NCBI GenBank assembly: GCA_021812735.1
Contig: JAKAMV010000232.1
Span: 1-11,295 of the forward strand
Direction of reading: 5' to 3'
Length of the DNA stretch: 11,295 nt
From: Chloroflexota bacterium
GTDB taxonomy: Bacteria > Chloroflexota > Limnocylindria > Limnocylindrales > CSP1-4
Part shown: piece after piece, positions 1-7,179 of the stretch
Numbering within the stretch: position 1 is the stretch's first letter
How the letters are laid out: every line of letters starts with the position of its first letter
Notes under the pieces: model-generated
What the model was told of the DNA's origin: nothing
Databases searched by the model: none
Seen by the model: only the letters and a program-made list of their open reading frames with translations
Position numbers and translations under genes: made by a program

Positions 1-1087
1 CCTGGGACTCGTCGCGAGGCGTCGCGTTGGGACGGAGGTACTCGCGGTAGATGTTGCGGCAGAAGAGGTTCGCCGCCGCGATCGACATGATCGACGCGGG
101 CACCAGCGCGCCGATCGCGATGGCCGCGAAGGCGAAGCCGGCGAACCAGCCCGGGAAGGCGAACTGGATGAGCTGCGGCACGACGCTGTTGGCGCCGTAC
201 GGTCCCGCTGGCCTGATGCCGGCGGCGATCGCCATGTACCCGAGCAGCGCGATGAGGCCGAGCAGGAGCGTGTAGGCGGGCAGGAACGCGCTGTTGCGCT
301 TGATCGCGTGTTGGCTGTTCGAGGCGAGGGTACCGGTGATCGTGTGCGGAAAGAGGAAGAGCGCCAGGGCCGAGCCGAGCGCCAGCGTCGAATAGCCCCC
401 GAAGAGCGGCGGGGCGAGGGTCAGATGGGCGGCGGGAACCGTGGCGAAGATGGTGCCGAAGCCGCCGAGCTTGAGGGGGATCACGATGATGGCCACGATC
501 ACCGTGACCCAGATGAGCGAGTCCTTCACCAGCGCGATCAGCGTCGGCGCGCGCAGGCCGCTGACGTAGGTGAAGATCGCCAGTACCAGGAAGGAGATCA
601 GCAGGGCGGCTTCGACGTTGACGCCCATGACGTTGAGGACGACCGCGATCCCCAGGATCTGCAGGGCGATGTAGGGCATCGTGGCGACGATGCCGGTGAC
701 CGCGATGAGCAGCGCCAGGAAGCGGCTGTCGAAGCGCTCCTTGACATAGTCGGAAGCCGTCACGTACCCGCGGTTCTTCGCCACCTGCCAGAGCCGGGGC
801 ATGATGAGGTAGACCAGCGGGTAGACGATGACCCCGACCGGCAGGACGAAGAGGCCCAGCGCACCCGAGCCGAAGACGAGGGCCGGCACGGCGATGAAGG
901 TGTATGCCGTGTAGATGTCGCCGCCCAGCAGGAACCAGGTGACGATCGTCCCGAAGCGCCGGCCGCCGAGGCCCCACTCCTCGATCAGGTCCAGGTCCCC
1001 CCGGCGCCAGCGCGCCGCCACGAAGCCCAGGACCGTGACGAAGAGCCCGAGCGAGACGAAGACGGCCACCTCGTCCCACTGGATCAT
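1..1087 (-). CDS. MctP-like sodium:solute symporter, partial (C-terminus off left edge)
   Basis: This is a polytopic inner-membrane permease of the sodium:solute symporter (SSS) family. I read about 362 residues by reverse-complementing the left edge. Residues 37-70 hold the block EWGLGGRRFGT, WFLLGGDIYTAYTF, which I know from MctP-type monocarboxylate permeases; further on come PRLW, GYVTASDYV and SGLRAPTLIALVKD. Hydrophobic helices alternate throughout. The ATG at 1087 overlaps the stop of the DUF3311 gene (ATGA) and has an SD, GGGAGG, at 1099-1094 with 6-base spacing. Family members move lactate, pyruvate, acetate or other small acids. Position as the last visible gene of a TPP-riboswitch operon raises the alternative of a thiamin-precursor importer, since an SSS-family transporter (ThiV) has been predicted for that role elsewhere. 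Family is certain; substrate is inference. Confidence 0.9.
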   Translation of the reverse strand, partial: MIQWDEVAVFVSLGLFVTVLGFVAARWRRGDLDLIEEWGLGGRRFGTIVTWFLLGGDIYTAYTFIAVPALVFGSGALGLFVLPVGVIVYPLVYLIMPRLWQVAKNRGYVTASDYVKERFDSRFLALLIAVTGIVATMPYIALQILGIAVVLNVMGVNVEAALLISFLVLAIFTYVSGLRAPTLIALVKDSLIWVTVIVAIIVIPLKLGGFGTIFATVPAAHLTLAPPLFGGYSTLALGSALALFLFPHTITGTLASNSQHAIKRNSAFLPAYTLLLGLIALLGYMAIAAGIRPAGPYGANSVVPQLIQFAFPGWFAGFAFAAIAIGALVPASIMSIAAANLFCRNIYREYLRPNATPRDESQ

Positions 1088-1281
1088 CGCTCGCCTCCCG
1101 GGCTCCGGATCAGGTAGACCAGGATCGTCAGCGCCGCCGCGACGACGGTCCACAGGAACTGGTACCAGATGAAGTACGGGATGCCCTGCCACTCCGGCTG
1201 GATCCCCGCATACAGCGGCGGCCAGAGCACCGCGACCAAGGGGATCAGGAAGATCAGCAGGGCCCAGTCTCGCGTCCGCAC
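1084..1281 (-). CDS. DUF3311 family small membrane protein
   Basis: A 65-residue protein with two membrane segments (about residues 6-23 and 38-58) separated by WPPLYAG and a polar turn, ending RSPGGER. The WPPLY motif, size and place immediately before an SSS symporter match DUF3311, which I know as a frequent companion of MctP-type permeases; a role as accessory subunit is inferred. The start is GTG at 1281, chosen because a strong SD (GGAGGG) lies 8 bases upstream and because the residues before it belong to a decayed oxidoreductase. No stop separates the two, so the frame runs open back to 1581; translation from that upstream ATG would give a 165-residue fusion. The stop overlaps the symporter start by 4 bases, implying coupled translation. 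Confidence 0.8.
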   Translation of the reverse strand: MRTRDWALLIFLIPLVAVLWPPLYAGIQPEWQGIPYFIWYQFLWTVVAAALTILVYLIRSPGGER

Positions 1282-1289
1282 GCCATCAT

Positions 1290-1581
1290 CCCTCCTAGTC
1301 CGAGTCCGTCGAGCAGCTGGTTGGTGGAGATCGCGCGTTCCGGCGTCGGCAAGACGCGGTTTCATGGCGCGTCCGCGGGAGGTGTCGAGGCGCACGAGCG
1401 CGAGGCCTGCGCCGGGACGATCTCGCTCCACGACGAGGGCGCGCTGACCTGCCCGGGACGTTTCGTACCCGCTGTCGAGCCCAATGGCCGCACCGCCGAT
1501 GACCAGGAGGTCGACCGAGGAGCGCATGGCCGTCTGCTTCGCGACCGATCGCTGGGCAGTCGCCGGCAGGGTCTGGCTCAT
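1290..1581 (-). pseudogene. Remnant of ThiO-like FAD-dependent glycine oxidase
   Basis: About 97 codons remain of what looks like glycine oxidase ThiO, which supplies dehydroglycine for the thiazole of thiamin in aerobes. Residues 23-60 read as the N-terminal Rossmann fold: DLLVIGGAAIGLDSGYE, then RAGQRALVVERDRPGAG, close to the family pattern VIGGGVIGL...YELARAG...VLVVERDRPGAG. The third Gly of the dinucleotide-binding motif is replaced by Ala. After about residue 60 the reading becomes Arg-rich and unlike any oxidoreductase, and the rest of the normal length (about 350-380 residues) is missing. The ATG overlaps the thiE stop (ATGA), so the old operon junction is preserved. I infer a large internal deletion. 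A FAD-binding start shared with other DAO-family enzymes cannot be excluded, but the thiE junction favours ThiO. Confidence 0.65.
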
Positions 1582-2231
1582 GTCGATCCTGCCCTTCCTC
1601 CCAGGAAGGAGGCCAGCGCCTCGGCGTAGCGCGCCGCCGCGGCCGCCGGATCGGCGGCGCAGGTGACGCCCGAGAGCACCGCGACCCCGTGCGCACCCGC
1701 CTCCAGGACCTCCGCGACCCGATCTGGGGCGATGTTGCCGATGGCGATCACCGGGACGGGGCTCTCGGCGACGATCGCTCGGAGGGCGTCGAGCCCGAGC
1801 CGGGGCGCCGGGTTGACTTTGGATCGCGTCCCGAAGACCGGGCCCACGCCGATGTAGTCGACCGGGGTGGCGAAGACGGCGCGCGCCTCCGCGAGGCCGT
1901 TGGCCGTACCGCCGATGAGGAAGCCGTCGCCCAGTAGGCGACGCGCTTGGTCGGCGGGGAGATCCTCCCGACCGACGTGGACTCCCGCCGCACCGACGGC
2001 GAAGGCGACGTCCGCCCGGTCGTCCACGATGCAGGCGACGCCCGCGGCGCGACAGATCTCCGCGACCTGCGTCGCGACAGCGACGAGGTGTCGGGTCGAC
2101 AGCGGTCGCTTCTCGCGGTATTGGATCGTGTCGGCGCCGCCCTCGATCGCCAGCTGAGCGAGCTCGCTGTGAGAGAAGCGGGCCTGGAGCGTCTCGTCGG
2201 TGATGACGTGGAGTCGGCCGACCCGCCTCAT
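1578..2231 (-). CDS. thiE: Thiamin-phosphate synthase ThiE
   Basis: ThiE joins HMP pyrophosphate to thiazole phosphate (or its carboxy form) to give thiamin phosphate, in the cytoplasm. The 217-residue length is typical. Motifs in order: LHVITD (7-12), QYREK (37-41), VDDR (69-72), GVHVGREDLP (83-92), DYIGVGPVFGTRSK (125-138), VIAIGNI (161-167) and GVAVLSGV (182-189), all at positions expected for the TIM-barrel fold. Small departures are TANG at 109-112 where many homologues have a Ser-x-His run, and GNI where GGI is usual; neither suggests loss of function. The ATG at 2231 overlaps the previous stop by ATGA, and the stop overlaps the next ATG the same way. It is the only visibly intact thiamin biosynthetic enzyme in the window and lies under the TPP riboswitch through cotranscription. 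Confidence 0.95.
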   Translation of the reverse strand: MRRVGRLHVITDETLQARFSHSELAQLAIEGGADTIQYREKRPLSTRHLVAVATQVAEICRAAGVACIVDDRADVAFAVGAAGVHVGREDLPADQARRLLGDGFLIGGTANGLAEARAVFATPVDYIGVGPVFGTRSKVNPAPRLGLDALRAIVAESPVPVIAIGNIAPDRVAEVLEAGAHGVAVLSGVTCAADPAAAAARYAEALASFLGGRAGST

Positions 2232-2503
2232 CGGCCTGGTTTCCGGGGCGCGGCCGGCGTGTCCTCGATCGGCCGCTGTTCGCGCCGGTAGCCCATATTC
2301 GAGACGATCTGCTCGTACCGGCTCATCGTGCGGGAATCGCGACGCATCGCGGCGCGCTCGACGCGGCCAGCCGGCGTGGCGGCCTCGCTCGTGGCGACCA
2401 GCACCGCGCGGACGACGGCGCCGACCCGGGGTGCGTCGTCCGTCCCGGTCCAGCGCGCCTGCAGCGGATCGGGTGAACCGGAGCGCGCCCGCTCCTTCTC
2501 CAC
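2228..2503 (-). CDS. Small hypothetical protein between thiC and thiE
   Basis: An open frame fills the 300 bases between the original thiC stop (2533) and thiE, and its TGA overlaps the thiE ATG by 4 bases, the junction style used across this operon. I do not recognise the product. From the GTG at 2503 it would have 91 residues: a charged start (VEKERARSG), a more hydrophobic middle (VGAVVRAVLVATSEAA), then an Arg-rich tail ending in PRKPGR. No signal peptide, Cys pair or membrane helix is evident. The start is uncertain: no clear SD precedes the GTG, and an internal ATG at 2347 would give 39 residues. The same frame is open upstream into thiC, but that part is a shadow of thiC. It could be a real small operon member or simply spacer that happens to be open. 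Confidence 0.35.
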   Translation of the reverse strand: MEKERARSGSPDPLQARWTGTDDAPRVGAVVRAVLVATSEAATPAGRVERAAMRRDSRTMSRYEQIVSNMGYRREQRPIEDTPAAPRKPGR

Positions 2504-2532
2504 CTGCGTGACGGAGCGCTCGCGAAGCAGGG

Positions 2533-2667
2533 CTAGTTCGTCGCGCTCAGTTGCGCGGTTCGCCGTTCTTCGACAGTCGACTTCAACGCTGCCCAGTCGA
2601 CGTCGCGGAAATTGTGCATCGGGCAGAACGCCGGTCCGCACATCGAGCAGAACTCGGTGCTCTTGAA
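2533..2667 (-). pseudogene. Detached C-terminal segment of thiC with the Fe-S cluster motif
   Basis: Beyond the premature TAG the thiC frame stays open for 44 codons to a second TAG at 2535-2533. It starts FKSTEF and contains CSMCGPAFC, the ThiC CxxCx4C ligand set for the [4Fe-4S] cluster (residues 419, 422 and 427 if the TAG is read as codon 412), followed by PMHNFRDVDW, also typical of ThiC. Total length with the stop read through would be 456, the normal size for short ThiC proteins. The conserved tail shows either a very recent mutation, a base-call error, or rare readthrough. No start codon with an SD was seen that would express this piece separately. Confidence 0.85.
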
Positions 2668-3903
<1,236 letters not shown>

Positions 3904-3905
3904 TC

Positions 3906-3997
3906 AAGGCTCCCTTCGCTGGCATGATCCAGATCAGGTTCTCGGGTCGGCGCGACGTTCGCGCCCTCTCAGCCCCTCAGCGGGACTCCCCGGCTTT
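3906..3997 (-). promoter_or_regulatory. TPP (THI-box) riboswitch upstream of thiC
   Basis: The transcript shows the TPP aptamer in order. P2 is AGUCCC (3987-3982) pairing with GGGGCU (3976-3971) around a 5-base loop. The conserved CUGAGA box is at 3972-3967. P3 is a perfect 7-bp stem, GGCGCGA/UCGCGCC, with a 3-base loop (3965-3949). The pyrophosphate-binding side reads ACCUGAUCUGGAU then AUGCCAGCG, ending GAAGGGAG (3916-3910 region). P1 is short: AAGC (3996-3993) with GCCUU (3910-3906), one bulge. The thiC SD (GGGAG, 3914-3910) is the last conserved part of the aptamer and the GTG follows at 3903, so ligand binding would directly hide the ribosome site. No separate terminator hairpin is present, pointing to translational control. 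Confidence 0.95.
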
Positions 3998-4006
3998 CGC
4001 GGATCG

Positions 4007-4036
4007 AGTCTACCGCGTGCGCGAGGCCGGCCGCAA
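4007..4036 (-). promoter_or_regulatory. Probable sigma-70-type promoter of the thiC operon
   Basis: On the minus strand TTGCGG (4036-4031) and TAGACT (4012-4007) are separated by 18 bases. The -10 fits the TAnnnT pattern; the -35 keeps the TTG. A start about 7 bases downstream would begin the RNA near 4000, just before P1 of the riboswitch, which is what an aptamer-led transcript needs. Inferred from spacing and position only. Confidence 0.5.
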
Positions 4037-4095
4037 GGGGACGCCGAGGCCACGCGTCGCGCGGATCGGCCACGAATGATGGCGGATTGGCAATG

Positions 4096-4105
4096 CTTGG
4101 CCAAG
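4096..4105. repeat. 10-bp perfect palindrome in the divergent promoter region
   Basis: CTTGGCCAAG reads the same on both strands and lies between the divergent thiC and gntR promoters, about 85 bases upstream of the regulator ATG. It shares the TTGG/CCAA half-sites with the second palindrome at 4174-4185, so both may be recognised by the same dimeric repressor. Short palindromes arise by chance in GC-rich DNA, so this is weak on its own. The rest of 4037-4184 shows no gene. Confidence 0.3.
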
Positions 4106-4127
4106 GAGGGGCGCACGCCGTGGTCAC

Positions 4128-4157
4128 TTGACACGAGCGGTAGCCTACTGAGTCAAT
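4128..4157 (+). promoter_or_regulatory. Possible promoter of the gntR-ecf operon
   Basis: A consensus -35 hexamer TTGACA lies at 4128-4133. The best downstream match to a -10 is weak: AGTCAA (4151-4156, spacer 17) or GTCAAT (4152-4157, spacer 18). The site is 50 bases upstream of the regulator ATG and faces away from the thiC promoter. The weak -10 would suit a promoter that is kept low or needs an activator. Confidence 0.35.
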
Positions 4158-4173
4158 CGGCGTGCAGGAGACG

Positions 4174-4185
4174 TTGGACGTCCAA
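4174..4185. promoter_or_regulatory. 12-bp perfect palindrome, candidate GntR operator
   Basis: TTGGACGTCCAA is fully self-complementary and occupies the space between the SD (AGGAG, 4166-4170) and the ATG (4185) of the regulator gene. It shares TTGG/CCAA ends with the palindrome at 4096-4105. GntR-family dimers bind short palindromes and often repress their own gene, so autoregulation is a reasonable inference. As RNA it could fold only as a very tight self-pair, making a DNA operator more likely than a hairpin. Confidence 0.45.
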
Positions 4186-4934
4186 TGACTACTGAAGCAG
4201 CCTTTGAAACCCCGCGTCCTAGGCACCGCATCCCGCTGCACCGGCAGGTCAGGCACGATCTCATTCGTGGCATCCGCGGTGGGGCATATCACGATCAGCT
4301 GCCGCCGGAGTCCTCCCTGGCCCACGACCTCGGGGTCAGCCGAACCACGTTACGGGACGCCCTGCTCGAACTCGAACGTGAGGGAGTCGTCGTCCGACGG
4401 CACGGGATCGGCACCTTCGTGGTCGGCTCCGCCTCGACGGTGGCCGAGCATCTCGATCAGCTTCATAGCATCCCATCGCTGATCACGGCCTCCGGCTTCG
4501 AGCCGGCGGTCCGCAGCCTCTCCATCAGCCGTGGAGTCAAGAGCCGGGCTGCCGCACAGGCCTTGGGGCGCCCGGAATCAAGCCGCTTCACTGCCATCAG
4601 CCGCACGTACCTCGCTAGTGGTCGGCCAGCCGCGTGGGTCGTGGACTACGTCCCGAGCTCCCGAAAGCTCGATGAGGCGCTTGCCGCCTTCGAGGGTGAG
4701 ATGCTGCCGGTTCTGGATGCCGCATTGGGCATACGGATTAAGCAGGTCCGTGCCACGGTCACCGCCGTCAGGGCCGGCCGGGCCGTCGGGAGAGCGTTGG
4801 GGACGTCGCCGTCCACGCCGCTCGTCCTCTTGCGTCACTCCGTGATTGATCCGCTGGGGAGGGTCTGTGCCTACGGGGAGAGCCGGCTCATGCCTGACAT
4901 CTTCACATTGACCGTCGTACGCGTGAGAGAGTAG
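4185..4934 (+). CDS. GntR family regulator, HutC/UTRA type
   Basis: A 249-residue DNA-binding repressor. Residues 16-80 form the GntR winged helix: IPLHRQVRHDLIRGI, LPPESSLAHDLGVSRTTLRDAL, LEREGVVVRRHGIGTFV. Residues about 95-245 form a UTRA ligand domain, recognisable from AISRTYLASGRPAAWVVDYV, the RATVTAV strand, and the closing PLVLLRHSVIDPLGRVCAYGESRL. UTRA domains bind small metabolites such as sugar phosphates, amino-acid derivatives or phosphonates and release DNA on binding. The ATG at 4185 has AGGAG 14 bases upstream, an unusually long gap filled by a 12-bp palindrome. The gene is first in the ECF operon, and its stop codon overlaps the SD of ecfS, so regulator and transporter are translated together. 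It probably senses the transported compound or its hydrolysis product; the ligand is unknown. Confidence 0.93.
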   Translation: MTTEAAFETPRPRHRIPLHRQVRHDLIRGIRGGAYHDQLPPESSLAHDLGVSRTTLRDALLELEREGVVVRRHGIGTFVVGSASTVAEHLDQLHSIPSLITASGFEPAVRSLSISRGVKSRAAAQALGRPESSRFTAISRTYLASGRPAAWVVDYVPSSRKLDEALAAFEGEMLPVLDAALGIRIKQVRATVTAVRAGRAVGRALGTSPSTPLVLLRHSVIDPLGRVCAYGESRLMPDIFTLTVVRVRE

Positions 4935-4943
4935 GAGCGATCG

Positions 4944-5552
4944 ATGCGCGGTTTCTTCGATGTTCGGGGAAGTTTCACGCCGATGGCCATCGTCCTCATC
5001 CCGATCGCCGTGGCCATCAATGCCGGCCTCCATTTCATCACCGTCTTCCTCAACCTGCCGATCTTTCTCGATACGATCGGGACGATCTTGGCGGCAATCC
5101 TGGCCGGACCCTGGGTCGCCGCGGTCGCCGGGATCCTGACCAACGTGGTGGTCGGCTTGATCACGACGCCGACCTACATCCCCTACGCGATCACGAACGC
5201 GGCGATCGGGATCACGGCTGGGATCCTGGTCTACTTCGGCTTCTACCGGCACCTCTGGTTGGCCGCGGTCGCCGGCCTGATCCTGCCCCTCGTCGGCGCC
5301 ACAATCTCGGCGCCGATCACCGTCGTGGTGTTCGGCGGGGCCACCGGAACCGGCTCGGATGCGGTGACGGCGTTCTTCCTCGCGAGCGGCGACAAGCTCG
5401 TTGCTGCCGTCTTCAAGGCCGGCTTCCTGGTGGCGATCGTCGACAAACTCATCAGTTCGCTGATCGCCTACGCCGTCGCGAAGAACATCCCGGCTGCCTA
5501 TAGTGCCAAGTTCCCGGCGATCACCCGCAATCACGAGGCCGCGGTGGGCTAG
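4944..5552 (+). CDS. ECF transporter S component (substrate-binding membrane subunit)
   Basis: A 202-residue, very hydrophobic protein with about six helices (near 12-34, 43-72, 79-99, 105-130, 140s-160 and 160-180). Motifs such as FTPMAIVLIPIAVAIN, LPIFLDTIGTILAAILAGPW and LTNVVVGLITTPTYIPYAITNAAIG match a family annotated only as ECF transporter S component. S components bind one vitamin, metal or small metabolite in the membrane and dock on the EcfT-EcfA-EcfA' module. I do not recognise it as ThiT, RibU, BioY, YkoE or CbiM, so the substrate is open. The ATG at 4944 has AGGAG (4933-4937) 6 bases upstream, overlapping the regulator stop. It is followed by its own T and A subunits, which marks a dedicated (group I) ECF transporter. 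Confidence 0.88.
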   Translation: MRGFFDVRGSFTPMAIVLIPIAVAINAGLHFITVFLNLPIFLDTIGTILAAILAGPWVAAVAGILTNVVVGLITTPTYIPYAITNAAIGITAGILVYFGFYRHLWLAAVAGLILPLVGATISAPITVVVFGGATGTGSDAVTAFFLASGDKLVAAVFKAGFLVAIVDKLISSLIAYAVAKNIPAAYSAKFPAITRNHEAAVG

Positions 5553-5560
5553 GTTCCGCG

Positions 5561-6346
5561 ATGACCGGCTCCGCAGGGACTCTGTATCGACGCGGAGACT
5601 CGTTCGTCCACCGAGCGCATCCGATGACCAAGCTCCTGTATGCGGGGGCCATGACTGCATACAGCCTGCTCATCACGCAGCTCGCCGGCCTGGCGGTCCT
5701 GGCCGTCTCCGTCTGCCTCGTGCTCGGGCTCGCAGGGGTCGGACGCGCCTTCCTGCGCTCGGTGGCGCGGTACTTGGTGCTGTTGGGCCTGTTCTTGCTC
5801 ATCATTCAGGGGATCTTCTACCAGGGGCCAAGCACCATCCTCTGGGACGTCGGCCCGGTCAGCTTCAAGACGGTCGGCGTCGCCGTCACGGCAGGGATGA
5901 TCCTGCGGATCTTCACCATGGTCGCGAGCTTCTTCGTGGTGATTCTGACCACTCATCCATCGGAGCTCGTTCAGGCGCTTGAGCAAGCGGGGGCGTCACC
6001 GAAGGTTGGCTACCTCCTACTCGCAACGCTGCAGCTCAGCCCCGAGATGGTCGAGCGGGCGGGCAGGATCATTGACGCGCAGCGATCTCGAGGCCTCCGC
6101 ACGGATGGATCCGTGTTCCTCCGCCTCCGGGGCCTGGTTCCGCTCGTGGCGCCCCTGTTCTACGGTTCCCTGATGAGCGTCGAGGCAAAAGCGATGGCCC
6201 TGACGGCCCGCGGATTCTTCATCGTCGGCCGTAAGAAGACGTGGCTGCAGGAGCTTGACCGGGCGCCGTGGGAGTCCGGCCTGCGCCTGCTCCTTGTTGC
6301 CGTCCTGATCGTGATCGTCGTTCTGCGGGTGGCCGGATGGGTCTAA
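5561..6346 (+). CDS. ecfT: ECF transporter transmembrane subunit EcfT
   Basis: A 261-residue membrane subunit that couples ATP hydrolysis to movement of the S component. The N-terminus (HRAHPMTKLLYAGA) carries the DPR-like start seen in EcfT proteins, followed by hydrophobic helices at about 24-58, 68-86, 103-130 and 190-210 and a final helix at 240-260. The two coupling motifs are present: AQRSRG at 173-178 and TARG at 215-218, in the long cytoplasmic helices that contact the ATPases. The ATG at 5561 lies 8 bases after the ecfS stop; its SD is weak, consistent with translational coupling. The 3' end overlaps ecfA1 by 10 bases. Confidence 0.92.
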   Translation: MTGSAGTLYRRGDSFVHRAHPMTKLLYAGAMTAYSLLITQLAGLAVLAVSVCLVLGLAGVGRAFLRSVARYLVLLGLFLLIIQGIFYQGPSTILWDVGPVSFKTVGVAVTAGMILRIFTMVASFFVVILTTHPSELVQALEQAGASPKVGYLLLATLQLSPEMVERAGRIIDAQRSRGLRTDGSVFLRLRGLVPLVAPLFYGSLMSVEAKAMALTARGFFIVGRKKTWLQELDRAPWESGLRLLLVAVLIVIVVLRVAGWV

Positions 6347-7179
6347 TCCTTCGGGACGTCTCCTTCGCCTACGCAGGAGCTGCTCGCGACGCACTGACCG
6401 GTGTGAATCTCGCACTCGAGACGGGCAGGTTCTACGGTGTCCTCGGTGCGACGGGCGCCGGCAAGTCCACGTTGTGCAACCTGCTGACTGGCTTGGCCCC
6501 GCACTTCCTCAAGGGGACGCTGCGCGGCGAAGTCATCCTCGACGGCACGCCCACGACCGCATTGAAGATCGATGACCTCGTGACTCGCGTTGGCTATGTC
6601 TTCCAGAACCCTTTCGAGCAACTCAGTCACGTCACCTACACGGTCGAGGCCGAAGTTGCATTCGGGCTGCAGAACTTGGGGATTCCCGCGGATGAGATCC
6701 GCTCGCGAGTCGAATGGGCCTTGCGACTTCTTCACATCGAATCACTGCGGGATCGTTACCCGTTGAACCTGTCCGGCGGCCAACTGCAGCGATTGGCCGT
6801 GGCATCGATCCTCGCGATGCGTCCATCCGTGATCGTCCTGGATGAGCCGACGTCCCAGCTCGACCCGCAGGGGACGCGGGAGGTCTTCGACGCTGTGGCG
6901 GAGATGCGATCCGCGGGTCTGACCGTCGTGCTCGTCGAGCACAAGGTCGAACTGCTGGCGAGCCATGTGGATGAGCTCGTCGTCCTCGCCGATGGGCGCA
7001 TCGTCTCGCACGGTCCACCCAGCGGCGTCTTCGCGGATGGAGACTTCGACCAGTGGAACGTTGAACGGCCACAACTGGCGACACTGGCGCTGCGTCTGGG
7101 AGGTCCGTCATTCCACCAGCGATTGCCGCTCCAGGTGGAGGAGTTCATCGACTCCTTCGGCTTGAGGTCCCGGCTGTGA
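6337..7179 (+). CDS. ecfA1: ECF transporter ATPase EcfA1
   Basis: A 280-residue ABC-type ATPase with all catalytic motifs: Walker A GATGAGKST (37-45), Q-loop Gln at 90 in FQNP, signature LSGGQLQR (145-152), Walker B VIVLDEP (165-171) with D-loop SQLDP, and switch His at 202 in VEHK. The C-terminal tail beyond residue 230 is typical of EcfA proteins. I chose ATG 6337 (MGLILRDVSFAY), inside the end of ecfT, because the fold begins there; the open frame extends further upstream but only as a shadow of ecfT. The stop overlaps the ecfA2 start (GTGA). It pairs with EcfA2 to form the heterodimeric motor. Confidence 0.93.
   Translation: MGLILRDVSFAYAGAARDALTGVNLALETGRFYGVLGATGAGKSTLCNLLTGLAPHFLKGTLRGEVILDGTPTTALKIDDLVTRVGYVFQNPFEQLSHVTYTVEAEVAFGLQNLGIPADEIRSRVEWALRLLHIESLRDRYPLNLSGGQLQRLAVASILAMRPSVIVLDEPTSQLDPQGTREVFDAVAEMRSAGLTVVLVEHKVELLASHVDELVVLADGRIVSHGPPSGVFADGDFDQWNVERPQLATLALRLGGPSFHQRLPLQVEEFIDSFGLRSRL

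Noticed and set aside
308..1117. Open plus-strand frame of 269 codons opposite the symporter
   Set aside because: Composition is almost only charged residues and Gly; the minus strand encodes a clear SSS permease.
4128..4184. A riboswitch in front of the ECF operon linking it to thiamin or another vitamin
   Set aside because: The leader is short and shows none of the CUGAGA or related aptamer blocks; the TPP aptamer in this gap faces only the thiC operon.
4578..5660. Open minus-strand frame of 360 codons across gntR and ecfS
   Set aside because: Antisense shadow of two recognisable proteins; Asp/Arg/Gln-rich reading with no fold signal.
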